This document shows, one piece after another, positions 1 through 7,707 of a stretch of 14,085 nucleotides of DNA. Where the stretch lies: the NCBI GenBank assembly GCA_964472565.1, contig CAYYNB010000159.1:1-14085 (forward strand), read 5' to 3'. A program made the position numbers and the translations under genes. Each line of letters opens with the position of its first letter. Within the stretch, counting starts at the first letter, position 1. Source of the stretch: DATAMF01 sp964472565 (GTDB lineage: Bacteria > Chloroflexota > Anaerolineae > Aggregatilineales > Aggregatilineaceae). Below the pieces are notes generated by a model that was given only the letters and a program-made list of their open reading frames with translations, was not told the DNA's origin and made no database searches.

Positions 1-105
1 ACCTCCCCATCAAGCCACGCCAGCAATACGCTGGTACTACTCTTCGAGCAGTACCACCGAACTGCTGTCTCACCTGCTGCGCCTCCCGATAACGAATGTC
101 TCTGA

Positions 106-120
106 CACCTGCCGCAGGTG
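106..120. repeat. Perfect 15-bp palindrome
   Basis: CACCTGC-C-GCAGGTG is a perfect dyad around one central base. It lies 1 nt after a TGA in frame 1 and 126 nt before the ATG of the sigma-like gene. It has no T-run, so it is not an intrinsic terminator. It could be a protein-binding site for control of the downstream gene or a chance palindrome. Confidence 0.35.
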
Positions 121-235
121 GCCTTGACGTGGCCCTTCCTCTGCGTTGTGCCGTGAGGATACCGGCGCGTTGCCGGATTAACGGACGAGCCGCCCAGGTA
201 CTTGGAATACCGGAGCGGCTCTAGACACCCGGACT

Positions 236-240
236 GGAGG
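236..240 (+). promoter_or_regulatory. Ribosome binding site deciding the start
   Basis: GGAGG lies 6 nt upstream of the ATG at 247. The alternative in-frame TTG at 202 has no comparable purine-rich motif in front of it. Confidence 0.8.
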
Positions 241-246
241 GTCCAA

Positions 247-1209
247 ATGTCTCTTTATGATTCTACTCAAAACGGCTGGTTTGAGAATTATTTCGAAACA
301 CGCCTGGCGCAGATTGAGCCGAAGCTCAAGCGCTGGGGTCACGCGGTTTTCCACCAGGAAGATGCGACCACCCACGACGATCTGCTTCAGCGCTGCCGGT
401 TCGCCCTCTGGAGCCGCTTCTCCGAAGACCCGGAAGGCTGGTCCACCCGTCCGAACGATCTCTGGCTGGCCTACGCTAAAGAATTCTACCGCTGGGGCGT
501 GGTCAACTTCCACCGCGACGGAAACCGGAAACTCGGTATGGTCGCCTCTGATATGGAGTGTATCGTGAGCGACAAAGACATCACCGACGACGAGGCGGTT
601 TCGATGGTCTACACCGATCATACCGCCGGGGGACACTTCGCTTACCCGCGCGAAATCCAGCTTGCGGACTTACGCATCGACCTGGAAGCGGCTATCGCAC
701 GCGGGATGAAACGCTTGTGTGCCACTCAGCGCCGCGATATGCCCAAGCTCATCTCCGACCTGCTCGAAGGTTATACGCTCGACGAAACCTGCGAGCGTTA
801 CGGCTGGACCCGCAATCGTGGTGTAACGCTCATGCGCAAACTGCGGACCGTCTTCTACGAGGAAATGAGCGGTGAGAAAAAGACTGGCTACCTGGGCAGC
901 CATCACCCGCTCACCGAAGCCGAGAAGCAGCGCATCCGTGAACTGTACGCCACCGGGCTGAGCTACAAGAAAGTCGGCGCACTGGTCGGACGCTCGCCAT
1001 CAGCGGTGGAAGGGGTGTGCAAACGTTATCCGGCGGAGTTGGTTGCCCAGGTGCGCGGGCTGCGCAAGCAGGGACTAAGCTTCGCGAACATCAGCCGCCA
1101 GGTGGGACGCGGCAAATCCTATATCGCCTGGTTGGTCCAGGCGGAAGGCATTGACTGGCCGCATAAGCGGGACGGAGACGACCTCGCGCCGGTATTGGTT
1201 AGCGCATGA
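247..1209 (+). CDS. Sigma-70-like protein with two extra C-terminal HTH units
   Basis: A 320-residue cytoplasmic protein, probably DNA-binding. I chose the ATG at 247 over an in-frame TTG at 202 because GGAGG at 236-240 sits 6 nt before it. Residues about 43-95 resemble sigma-70 region 2 (DDLLQR...ALW, then LWLAYAKEF followed by a basic HRDGNRK stretch). Residues about 143-206 resemble region 4 (a QRRDMPKLISDLLEGYTLDE-type helix pair followed by a basic recognition-like helix). After a short linker come two resolvase/Hin-like helix-turn-helix units, about 222-260 (LTEAEKQRIRELYATGLSYKKVG) and 262-300 (ELVAQVRGLRKQGLSFANIS). Both similarities are judged by eye; no family was confirmed. The gene is monocistronic, bounded downstream by a strong terminator. 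It could be an atypical ECF-like sigma factor or a transcription regulator; I would not assign a regulon. Confidence 0.6.
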   Translation: MSLYDSTQNGWFENYFETRLAQIEPKLKRWGHAVFHQEDATTHDDLLQRCRFALWSRFSEDPEGWSTRPNDLWLAYAKEFYRWGVVNFHRDGNRKLGMVASDMECIVSDKDITDDEAVSMVYTDHTAGGHFAYPREIQLADLRIDLEAAIARGMKRLCATQRRDMPKLISDLLEGYTLDETCERYGWTRNRGVTLMRKLRTVFYEEMSGEKKTGYLGSHHPLTEAEKQRIRELYATGLSYKKVGALVGRSPSAVEGVCKRYPAELVAQVRGLRKQGLSFANISRQVGRGKSYIAWLVQAEGIDWPHKRDGDDLAPVLVSA

Positions 1210-1218
1210 CCGCCATAG

Positions 1219-1253
1219 GAGCCGGGTGGTTCGCTGCCCGGCTCTATTTTTTT
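1219..1253 (+). terminator. Intrinsic terminator after the sigma-like gene
   Basis: A perfect 8-bp GC-rich stem (GAGCCGGG at 1219-1226 with CCCGGCTC at 1237-1244, 10-nt loop) is followed by seven consecutive T residues at 1247-1253. It starts 9 nt after the stop codon. This is a classic Rho-independent terminator and separates the sigma-like gene from the restriction enzyme gene. Confidence 0.93.
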
Positions 1254-1294
1254 GTTGCTTCCCCCAATGCCTGTTTCTCCCAGTGTTTCTCCGG

Positions 1295-1303
1295 TGCTAT
1301 ACT
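1295..1303 (+). promoter_or_regulatory. Extended -10 promoter of the restriction-methylation gene
   Basis: TG-C-TATACT (TG at 1295-1296, -10 hexamer TATACT at 1298-1303) matches an extended -10 element, 45 nt before the ATG. No good -35 is present at the right distance, as is common for extended -10 promoters. It lies just downstream of a strong terminator, so a promoter is needed somewhere in 1254-1348. Confidence 0.55.
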
Positions 1304-1348
1304 ACGAACTTATGAACCTCTATTTTTGTTGACACGAGACTTTGACCT

Positions 1349-4246
1349 ATGCCTGACACTACCCCTCAGCAGTTTGTCGAAAAATGGGAGCGCGCCGAAC
1401 TGAAAGAGCGCGCCAGCTACCAACAACATTTTATCGATGTGTGCCGCCTGGTCGGCCACCCTGAACCTGCCGACATGGACCCATCTGGCGAGTTTTTCTG
1501 CTTCGAGGCAGGCGGAAAAACAACTTCCGGCGGGCAGGGTTACGCCGATGTCTGGTACAAGGGCCATTTCGCCATCGAATACAAAGGCAAGGGCAAGTAT
1601 GAGACGCTCGACGCCGCTTACCAGCAGCTTCTCAAATACCGCGAGTACCTGGGTAACCCGCCGCTGCTGATCGTATGTGACATCGAACACTGGGAGATTC
1701 ACACCAACTTCACTGGCACGGAAAAACGAGTTCACCGTTTCACCAACCGCGACATAACCACCACGACGCGCATCCAGCGGATGCTGCGCTGGCTGTTCGA
1801 GGACCCGCAGCAGTTCCACCCGGAGCGCACCGCCGAGCAGGTCACGGCGGAGGCGGCTGGTGGATTCAAAGACATTGCCAGCAACATGCGCGCCTGGGAA
1901 GCAGCCCCGGAACGGATCGCGCATTTCCTGACCAAACTCGTCTTCTGCCTGTTCGCGGAGGATGTCGGCCTGCTGCCCGCCGGGGTGAGCGGCAAAGGGT
2001 TGTTCACCGAGATTGTCGAGCAGACACGCACCAGGCCTCGCGACTTTGTGATATACACCCAGGACTTGTTTCAGGCGATGGCGCAAGGCGGCAAGACCCA
2101 GTTTCGTGATGTGAAATGGTTTGATGGCATCTTGTTTGAAGACGTGGTGGTTGAGGAACTCAGCCAGGAAGCGCTCAACGCCCTGGAACGAGCGTGCCGC
2201 GTGGACTGGTCATCGGTCGAACCGGCTATCTTCGGGACGCTGTTCGAGCGCAGCCTCGACCCGTCCAAACGGGCGCAGTTAGGCGCGCACTATACCAGCC
2301 GCAGCGACATTCTGCTGATCGTCGAGCCGGTGCTGATGCAGCCGCTCCGCCGCGAGTGGGATACCGTCCAGTTGGAAGCGGTCCCGGTGCGCGAAAAGTA
2401 TGACGCGGCACTGAGGGATGGCACGCGGGCAACAATCACCCGTTATGCCAACGAACTGCAAGTGCTGCGCGAACGCATCCTGCACCGCCTGCGCACGGTG
2501 ACGGTGCTCGATCCGGCGTGCGGGTCGGGCAACTTCCTGTATGTCTCGCTGCAACTGCTCAAGGATATGGAAAAAGAGGTCATCCACCACCCGCTGTGGC
2601 ACGACCTGCCGCTGGCCTATCCCGAAGTACATCCGCGCCAGTTGTACGGGATTGAGATCAATCCCATTGCGCACGATCTCGCCTCGATTGTGGTGTGGAT
2701 TGGGTATATCCAGTGGCAGCAGAACAACGGGTATTTGTCGTTCAAGGAGCCGATCCTGGAGCCGCTGCACAACATCCAGCAGATGGACGCGATCCTGGCC
2801 TTTGACGAGGCGGGGAACCCGGTCGAGCCGGAGTGGCCGAGCGTAGATGTGATTGTGAGCAATCCGCCTTTCCTGGGTGGACAAAAACTCAGAGGCGAGT
2901 TAGGCGATAGATATATTGAACAATTATGGGAGCTTTATGAGGATAGAGTCCCTGGTTTCGCTGATTTAGTATGTTATTGGTTTGAACGAGCACGCGCTGA
3001 GATTGAACAACGGCATGTTAAACGTGCCGGACTATTGGCTACAAATTCGATTCGAGGGGGAGCAAATCGTGTTGTACTGGAACGTATCAAGCAGACAGGC
3101 GATATTTTTATGGCCTGGTCAGATCGATCCTGGGTTCTTGACGGGGCGTCTGTTCGTGTTTCAATGATCGGGTTTGATCGTGGAGTCGAACAATTCAAAA
3201 CGCTTGATGGCCAAGTGGTTCCTCATATTAACCCAGATTTGACGGGAAACAGCGATATTACACTTGCTCGTCCACTGCCTGAAAATGTCGGAATTGGATT
3301 CCGGGGCAATCAAAAGGGAGGAGCATTTGATATAGAGGAGGAGCTCGCCAATCGCCTGATTCAAATGTCAAATCGCTCTGAACGTTCTAACCGCGATGTT
3401 GTAAAACCCTGGTGGAATGGGTTAGATATAACCCGCCGCCCTCGAAATATGTGGCTTATTGATTTTGGCACGGATATGCCGATTGAAGAAGCCGAATTAT
3501 ATGAAGGTCCATTAGCTTATGTACGCGAGCATGTAAAGCCAGAACGAGATGAGAACAACCGGGCAGCCTACCGTGAACGTTGGTGGATACACAACGAAGC
3601 ACGCCCGTCAATGCGAGCCGCAATTGCTCCTCTTTCGCGGTATCTTGTTACCCCACACGTATCAAAACATCGCCTTTTTATGTGGCTTGGATCGGGTATT
3701 ATTCCTGATCATCAATTGATTGTCATCGCCCGCGAAGACGATTACTTCTTCGGTGTGCTGCACTCGCGCTTCCATGAAAAATGGGCGCTGCGTATGGGAA
3801 CATGGCTTGGTAAGGGTAACGATCCGCGCTACACGCCAACCACCACCTTTGAAACCTTCCCGTTTCCCTGGACGCCCGGCCAGGAGCCGACTGATCACCC
3901 CGCCTACCGCGCCATCAGCGCTGCCGCGCAGCAGCTTCACGAGGAGCGCGAGGCGTGGCTCAACCCGCCTGGCGTCTCCGGCAAAGCGTTAGATCAGCGC
4001 ACCCTGACCAATCTCTACAATGCGCTGCTGGTTTTTCGCGGCGATCCGCCCGCCGAAGGCAAACATCACCCGAAGATCGTCCCGGCGGCGGGAGATTTCG
4101 CGCCCCGGCTGGCCGAACTGCACGCCGCACTGGATCGCGCCGTGTGCGATGCTTATGGCTGGGAGTATGCCGTAGTGGATGATGAGGAAGAGATGCTGCG
4201 CCATCTGCTAGCGCTCAATTTAGAAAAGGCAGCAAATGCTGGTTGA
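1349..4246 (+). CDS. MmeI-type (type IIL/IIG) restriction endonuclease-methyltransferase
   Basis: A 965-residue single-chain enzyme expected to cut foreign DNA and methylate adenine in the same target. The N-terminal nuclease shows a PD-(D/E)XK site, D67-X9-E77-Y-K79, the same spacing I recall for MmeI. The methyltransferase carries the SAM-binding motif DPACGSGNF at 388-396 and the catalytic NPPF at 505-508, typical of N6-adenine enzymes. The region after about residue 600 should hold the target recognition domain, with a C-terminal helical region at the end. Length is close to MmeI (about 920). All key residues look intact, so it is probably active. No strong ribosome binding site precedes the ATG. 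Residues about 511-790 are encoded by clearly more A+T-rich DNA than the rest. No separate specificity or helicase gene is nearby. A DISARM-type methylase is less likely because of the intact N-terminal nuclease motif. Confidence 0.88.
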   Translation: MPDTTPQQFVEKWERAELKERASYQQHFIDVCRLVGHPEPADMDPSGEFFCFEAGGKTTSGGQGYADVWYKGHFAIEYKGKGKYETLDAAYQQLLKYREYLGNPPLLIVCDIEHWEIHTNFTGTEKRVHRFTNRDITTTTRIQRMLRWLFEDPQQFHPERTAEQVTAEAAGGFKDIASNMRAWEAAPERIAHFLTKLVFCLFAEDVGLLPAGVSGKGLFTEIVEQTRTRPRDFVIYTQDLFQAMAQGGKTQFRDVKWFDGILFEDVVVEELSQEALNALERACRVDWSSVEPAIFGTLFERSLDPSKRAQLGAHYTSRSDILLIVEPVLMQPLRREWDTVQLEAVPVREKYDAALRDGTRATITRYANELQVLRERILHRLRTVTVLDPACGSGNFLYVSLQLLKDMEKEVIHHPLWHDLPLAYPEVHPRQLYGIEINPIAHDLASIVVWIGYIQWQQNNGYLSFKEPILEPLHNIQQMDAILAFDEAGNPVEPEWPSVDVIVSNPPFLGGQKLRGELGDRYIEQLWELYEDRVPGFADLVCYWFERARAEIEQRHVKRAGLLATNSIRGGANRVVLERIKQTGDIFMAWSDRSWVLDGASVRVSMIGFDRGVEQFKTLDGQVVPHINPDLTGNSDITLARPLPENVGIGFRGNQKGGAFDIEEELANRLIQMSNRSERSNRDVVKPWWNGLDITRRPRNMWLIDFGTDMPIEEAELYEGPLAYVREHVKPERDENNRAAYRERWWIHNEARPSMRAAIAPLSRYLVTPHVSKHRLFMWLGSGIIPDHQLIVIAREDDYFFGVLHSRFHEKWALRMGTWLGKGNDPRYTPTTTFETFPFPWTPGQEPTDHPAYRAISAAAQQLHEEREAWLNPPGVSGKALDQRTLTNLYNALLVFRGDPPAEGKHHPKIVPAAGDFAPRLAELHAALDRAVCDAYGWEYAVVDDEEEMLRHLLALNLEKAANAG

Positions 4247-4254
4247 AGCTTATC

Positions 4255-4291
4255 TGGCCGGACCTCTGGCAAATCATCCTGAATCCGGCCA
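4255..4291. other. Inverted repeat between convergent genes
   Basis: TGGCCGGA (4255-4262) and TCCGGCCA (4284-4291) form a perfect 8-bp stem with a 21-nt loop. It lies between the end of the restriction enzyme gene (4246) and the end of the kinase gene arriving from the other strand (4353). Neither side has a T-run, so it would be at best a weak or Rho-assisted bidirectional terminator or a transcript-end stabiliser. Confidence 0.5.
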
Positions 4292-4352
4292 AATCGATTG
4301 ATCTTGTCCAGTCATGGGCGGCACAAACTTTGCTATTCACCGCTGTAGTTGC

Positions 4353-5798
4353 TCAACGATTATGCCCTGACCGAAGTCTGACTACAAACGTTGTGCCAAC
4401 ACCGACAGCACTTGTTACCGTGATTGCGCCACCATGTGCCTGAGCGATTTCCTGTGCAATCGTCAAACCGAGGCCCGCGCCGCGTGTCGTGCGTGAAGAT
4501 TCTACCCGGTAAAAGCGCTCAAACACATGCGGCAGGTGATCAGGGGGAATACCGCCGCCGGTATCGGTGACCGTGATGCACAACTGCTCATTCGATACGT
4601 GCTGGGCTTTCACTGTGATGGTTCCGTGCTCTGTATATTTAATGGCGTTATCCAGCAGATTGACGAACAACCGGATGAGTTGGTCGTTATCGCCCTGGAG
4701 GGTGAGTGGCTCGGAGACATCGAGATTGAGTTCGAGTTCCTTTTCCTCCGCCAGGGGTCGCAGCGACTCGGTCACATCGTGCAGCAGCGCGTGCAAATCC
4801 ACCGATTCGCGCGTTACCGGCTGATGACCATCGCCGCGTGCCAGGGTGAGTAAGTCCTCCGCCACTGTGCGCAGCCGGTCGGCTTCTTCAGCAATATCGA
4901 GCAACGCTTGTTGGTAGTCTGTCGGTGTTCGAGGGTTTTCAAGGGTCGCACCCACAATGACCTGAATAGCCGCGATGGGCGTGCGGAGTTCGTGCGACGC
5001 ATCGGCGGTGAAGCGTCGTTCGCGTTCAAAGGACTCATCAAGGCGCGCCAACATATCGTCAAACGTGGAGGCCAACCGCCCAACTTCATCTTCAATGGGG
5101 GGCAGGTTGAGTCGGGTGGACAAATCCTCGGCGGAAATACGGCGCACGGTGCGTGTGATCTGGTCAATCCGTGCCAGCGCACGGGCCGCGAGCAGGTAAC
5201 TCCCCGCACCAGTGATCAGGCTGAGCAGCGGGACTCCAATCAACAGTGCTGCTTTGAGCTGCGTCAGTGTGTCATCGACATGTTCGAGGGATTGGGCGAC
5301 TTCAATTATGCCCACCACAGTACCATCCTGAACCACAGGGGCGCTGTAGATACGAATACGCTCATCATCATGAGGATCTGGAATCGTACTGAATGCATCT
5401 CGGTGCTGCCGGAAATCAGAGAGTTCGTTTGGATTGAGCGGAAGTTCCGCAAACGCGCCTGAGGCCTGGATCAGGTCTCCATCAGGAGTGAAAAGGCGAA
5501 TGGTTAACCCACGTTCCTGTAGCTCAGCCGTTATTCCGTTTTCAGAATCATCTTTAGAGAGCCGAATCTGGTTGTTGTTGTACTCAATCGCGGCAATGGC
5601 CTGAGCTGCACTTAAACGAAGTGTATCGTCGGTGGATGTTATTAATCCCTGTGCCAGGCGTGCATAGACCCACAGGCCGAATATCACCAGCAGGACCAAC
5701 AAAAACGTGGCCACCCACAGCGCAAAGCGAAAGCGCAGCGTTCGCCAGAACGAAGTTCTGGCCCGAATGGTGGCGAACCGGTCAACTTTCTGTTTCAT
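4353..5798 (-). CDS. Membrane sensor histidine kinase (OmpR-partner type)
   Basis: A 481-residue inner-membrane kinase. Transmembrane segments lie at about 26-46 and 183-207, enclosing an extracytoplasmic sensor of about 135 residues. A HAMP linker (about 205-258) follows, then the dimerisation/phosphoacceptor helix with SHELRTP, giving His269 as the predicted phosphorylated residue. The ATPase domain shows the N box (N380, N384), DTGGG at 412-416, the FERFYR segment and a GLGL glycine motif near 442-445. The start ATG overlaps the end of the response regulator gene by 17 nt, so the pair is translationally coupled and the regulator is its partner. The sensor domain was not recognised. It is a close relative of the second kinase in this window. 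Confidence 0.93.
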   Translation of the reverse strand: MKQKVDRFATIRARTSFWRTLRFRFALWVATFLLVLLVIFGLWVYARLAQGLITSTDDTLRLSAAQAIAAIEYNNNQIRLSKDDSENGITAELQERGLTIRLFTPDGDLIQASGAFAELPLNPNELSDFRQHRDAFSTIPDPHDDERIRIYSAPVVQDGTVVGIIEVAQSLEHVDDTLTQLKAALLIGVPLLSLITGAGSYLLAARALARIDQITRTVRRISAEDLSTRLNLPPIEDEVGRLASTFDDMLARLDESFERERRFTADASHELRTPIAAIQVIVGATLENPRTPTDYQQALLDIAEEADRLRTVAEDLLTLARGDGHQPVTRESVDLHALLHDVTESLRPLAEEKELELNLDVSEPLTLQGDNDQLIRLFVNLLDNAIKYTEHGTITVKAQHVSNEQLCITVTDTGGGIPPDHLPHVFERFYRVESSRTTRGAGLGLTIAQEIAQAHGGAITVTSAVGVGTTFVVRLRSGHNR

Positions 5799-6468
5799 GA
5801 TCGGACAGCCGATACCCCACGCCCCGCACGGTATGGATCAACTTCACCTCACAGGGATCATCGATTTTGCGGCGCAAATTGCGAATATAGACATCGACGA
5901 TATTGGATTGATTGGCCATGTCGTAGCTCCAGACATGATCGGCAATAGTAGACCGGCTGAGAATGTGATCGGGATGGCGCATCAAATAATCCAGGATGGC
6001 GAATTCTTTGGCCGTCAGTTGGATGTCACGATCACCCCGCCAGACGCGATGAGTGGCCGTATCGAGGCTAAGATCGGCAACCTGTAACATGGTCGTTTTG
6101 GGTGTTTCTCCGACTCTGCGGGAAAGTGCCCGCAAGCGCGCCAACAGCTCCTTCAGTGCGAATGGTTTGACGAGATAATCATCCGCCCCAGCGTCCAGTC
6201 CGTTGACGCGATCCTCCACTGAATCACGAGCGGTCAGCATCAGCACCGGAGTACGGTATCCGCACTCGCGCAGTTTGCGGCAGACGGTCAGCCCATCGAT
6301 TTCGGGCAGCAGAATATCCAACACAATCAGATCAAATTCAATTGTCTCAACCCAATTTAGAGCTTCACGTCCAGTGTAGGCAACATCGACGGCATAGCCC
6401 TGTTCTTCCAGGCCGCGTTTGACATAAGTGGCGATTTTTCGTTCATCCTCGACGACGAGTATGTGCAT
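5782..6468 (-). CDS. OmpR/PhoB-type response regulator
   Basis: A 228-residue cytoplasmic transcription regulator. I use the ATG at 6468 (MHILVVEDE) rather than an upstream in-frame codon that would add 30 unconserved residues. The receiver domain (about 1-115) has the acidic pair E7/D8, phosphoacceptor D51, T79 and K101. The C-terminal winged helix (about 128-223) shows the LTAKEFAILDYLM and VDVYIRNLRRKID segments and the terminal HTVRGVGYRL motif. It sits third in a minus-strand operon behind two PepSY protein genes and overlaps the kinase gene downstream by 17 nt. Its targets are not known; a direct repeat upstream of the operon at 8168-8183 is a candidate. Confidence 0.95.
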   Translation of the reverse strand: MHILVVEDERKIATYVKRGLEEQGYAVDVAYTGREALNWVETIEFDLIVLDILLPEIDGLTVCRKLRECGYRTPVLMLTARDSVEDRVNGLDAGADDYLVKPFALKELLARLRALSRRVGETPKTTMLQVADLSLDTATHRVWRGDRDIQLTAKEFAILDYLMRHPDHILSRSTIADHVWSYDMANQSNIVDVYIRNLRRKIDDPCEVKLIHTVRGVGYRLSDHETES

Positions 6469-6526
6469 GACCGTATGTTCCTGACTACTTATGGGAGGAT
6501 GATAACACAACCCGATGATACTGTGA

Positions 6527-6568
6527 TGACAAACGCCCTGACGTGTTCGCCAGGGCATTGTGTTGTCA
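6527..6568 (-). other. Intercistronic hairpin before the response regulator
   Basis: Two nested inverted repeats: outer TGACAA (6527-6532) with TTGTCA (6563-6568), inner GCCCTG (6535-6540) with CAGGGC (6551-6556) around a 10-nt loop. It lies in the 120-nt gap between the secreted PepSY gene and the regulator. No T-run follows on either strand, so it is not a standard terminator. It may lower expression of the downstream pair or protect the upstream message. Confidence 0.6.
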
Positions 6569-6588
6569 GAAAGAGACGCTCAATTGAT

Positions 6589-7668
6589 CTACTCGTCGTC
6601 GGTTTCGATACCCAGCACATCGCCGGTCAGCGCGTCCACTTTCACATCACTACTGCCAATTTCCACACTGTAGATCAGGCACCCGTTTTCATCATCCAAC
6701 TCAACCTGGCTGGCGGACCCGCTGTTCAGGTAAGCCTCGGCAGTTTGGCGGGCAGCATCTGCTGTGATGACAGCGGTCCCAGACGGCGCTTCGTCCTGCT
6801 CGTCGTCTTCAGCCTGGGCTTCATGGTTATCATTGGCGTCGTCTTGGTTCCCGCATTCAAGTTCAACATTGTTGGTATCTGGCCCATCATCCTGAGCCTC
6901 CAGCGCATCATCATCTTGATCTTGCCCAGCGCAGGGATCGTCTTGATGGGTGTCGCCCGTCACTATGTTAATCAGTTCGGTCCGGTCCGAGCCGCCTTGT
7001 ACCGTTTCTTCCAGCACAAGGCCTATCCCTTCTGCGTAATACTTGTGCTCGGTAACATCAGGTTCCAATGGAGACCATTCTTTGGTCATCAAGAGATGAT
7101 CGTAGGAGCCGTAGGTCACATTGACGGATTCGGTCAGGCTGAGCACCTGCGCCATATCCTCAGCTTCGCCTGCATAGTACTCCTGGCGGTACGGTTGGTC
7201 AATTTGCAGCGCAGCCTGCATGACAATGCCGGGTTTCGCACCGTCTACGCCAGCTTCCCAGGAACCCGCTGTACTCACCGTACCTTCGTGATATGCCCTC
7301 GTATCTTCGCCCATGTACCAGACGTTGCCATCCATATCCTGGGCATACCAGTCGTAGGTGTCTTCAACGAGTACCCCATCAACGGAGGCCGTGTCATGGA
7401 CCACAACACAGTCTACGCCAAGAATCTTTCTGGTCTCGTCCGTAACAGACACCTCGATATGTTCGGTCCCGTCTTCTGTTGTTCCTTCGTAGATCAAGGT
7501 GGTGCCGGGGATAAGTGGGAAATAGGGGTTATCGACGCCTTCCACAAAATGGGCGGGATCGATGACCGGGTTATAGGGGCCGTCATCTTGTGCCAGGGCC
7601 GGAAGTGCACCCATGACAATTACAGCAACCCCCATTACAAACATGAGGAAGCGACCTCGGAAGAACAT
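6589..7668 (-). CDS. Secreted PepSY-domain protein with acidic linker
   Basis: A 359-residue exported protein of unrecognised function. ATG at 7668 is preferred to a TTG 6 nt upstream because AGGAG lies 9 nt before the ATG but only 3 nt before the TTG. A signal peptide occupies about residues 1-27 (hydrophobic core, ALPALA-Q cleavage site). Residues about 35-235 form a globular region starting with DNPYFPLIPGTTLIYEG, a pattern I have seen in uncharacterised secreted proteins. Residues about 237-296 are extremely rich in Asp, Glu, Gln and Asn with two Cys and two His. Residues about 298-357 match a PepSY domain, ending in TGDVLGIETDD. It follows the small PepSY gene by 39 nt. The acidic stretch could bind cations; that is an inference. 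Confidence 0.75.
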   Translation of the reverse strand: MFFRGRFLMFVMGVAVIVMGALPALAQDDGPYNPVIDPAHFVEGVDNPYFPLIPGTTLIYEGTTEDGTEHIEVSVTDETRKILGVDCVVVHDTASVDGVLVEDTYDWYAQDMDGNVWYMGEDTRAYHEGTVSTAGSWEAGVDGAKPGIVMQAALQIDQPYRQEYYAGEAEDMAQVLSLTESVNVTYGSYDHLLMTKEWSPLEPDVTEHKYYAEGIGLVLEETVQGGSDRTELINIVTGDTHQDDPCAGQDQDDDALEAQDDGPDTNNVELECGNQDDANDNHEAQAEDDEQDEAPSGTAVITADAARQTAEAYLNSGSASQVELDDENGCLIYSVEIGSSDVKVDALTGDVLGIETDDE

Positions 7669-7707
7669 ATTCAATTTCTCCTATCGTTCAATGACCGAAA
7701 TGCTCGA

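Larger units (their letters stand above)
1..246. other. Leader/intergenic stretch, no certain gene
   Basis: No start-to-stop gene can be supported here. Plus-strand frame 1 is open from the window edge to a TGA at 103-105, so it could be the 3' end of an upstream gene. Frame 2 is open to about the same point, so I cannot choose between them. Two dyads are visible: a hairpin at 32-56 (TGGTACT/AGTACCA arms with a mismatch and a short inner stem) and a 15-bp palindrome at 106-120. A TTGACG at 124-129 resembles a -35 box but has no convincing -10 partner. The last bases carry the ribosome binding site of the next gene. Confidence 0.4.

Noticed and set aside
178..636. 152-residue minus-strand frame opposite the sigma-like gene
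   Set aside because: It lies antisense to a gene with a good ribosome binding site and recognisable HTH structure, and has no family resemblance of its own.
1310..2086. 258-residue minus-strand frame
   Set aside because: Antisense to the nuclease half of the MmeI-type enzyme; its codon use simply mirrors the real GC-rich gene.
1349..4246. DISARM or BREX methylase
   Set aside because: An intact D-X9-E-X-K nuclease motif is fused at the N-terminus and no helicase, phospholipase D or BREX partner genes are adjacent.
4243..4443. Small plus-strand gene overlapping the stop of the restriction enzyme
   Set aside because: It runs through the inverted repeat and into the antisense of the kinase gene, has no ribosome binding site and no recognisable features.
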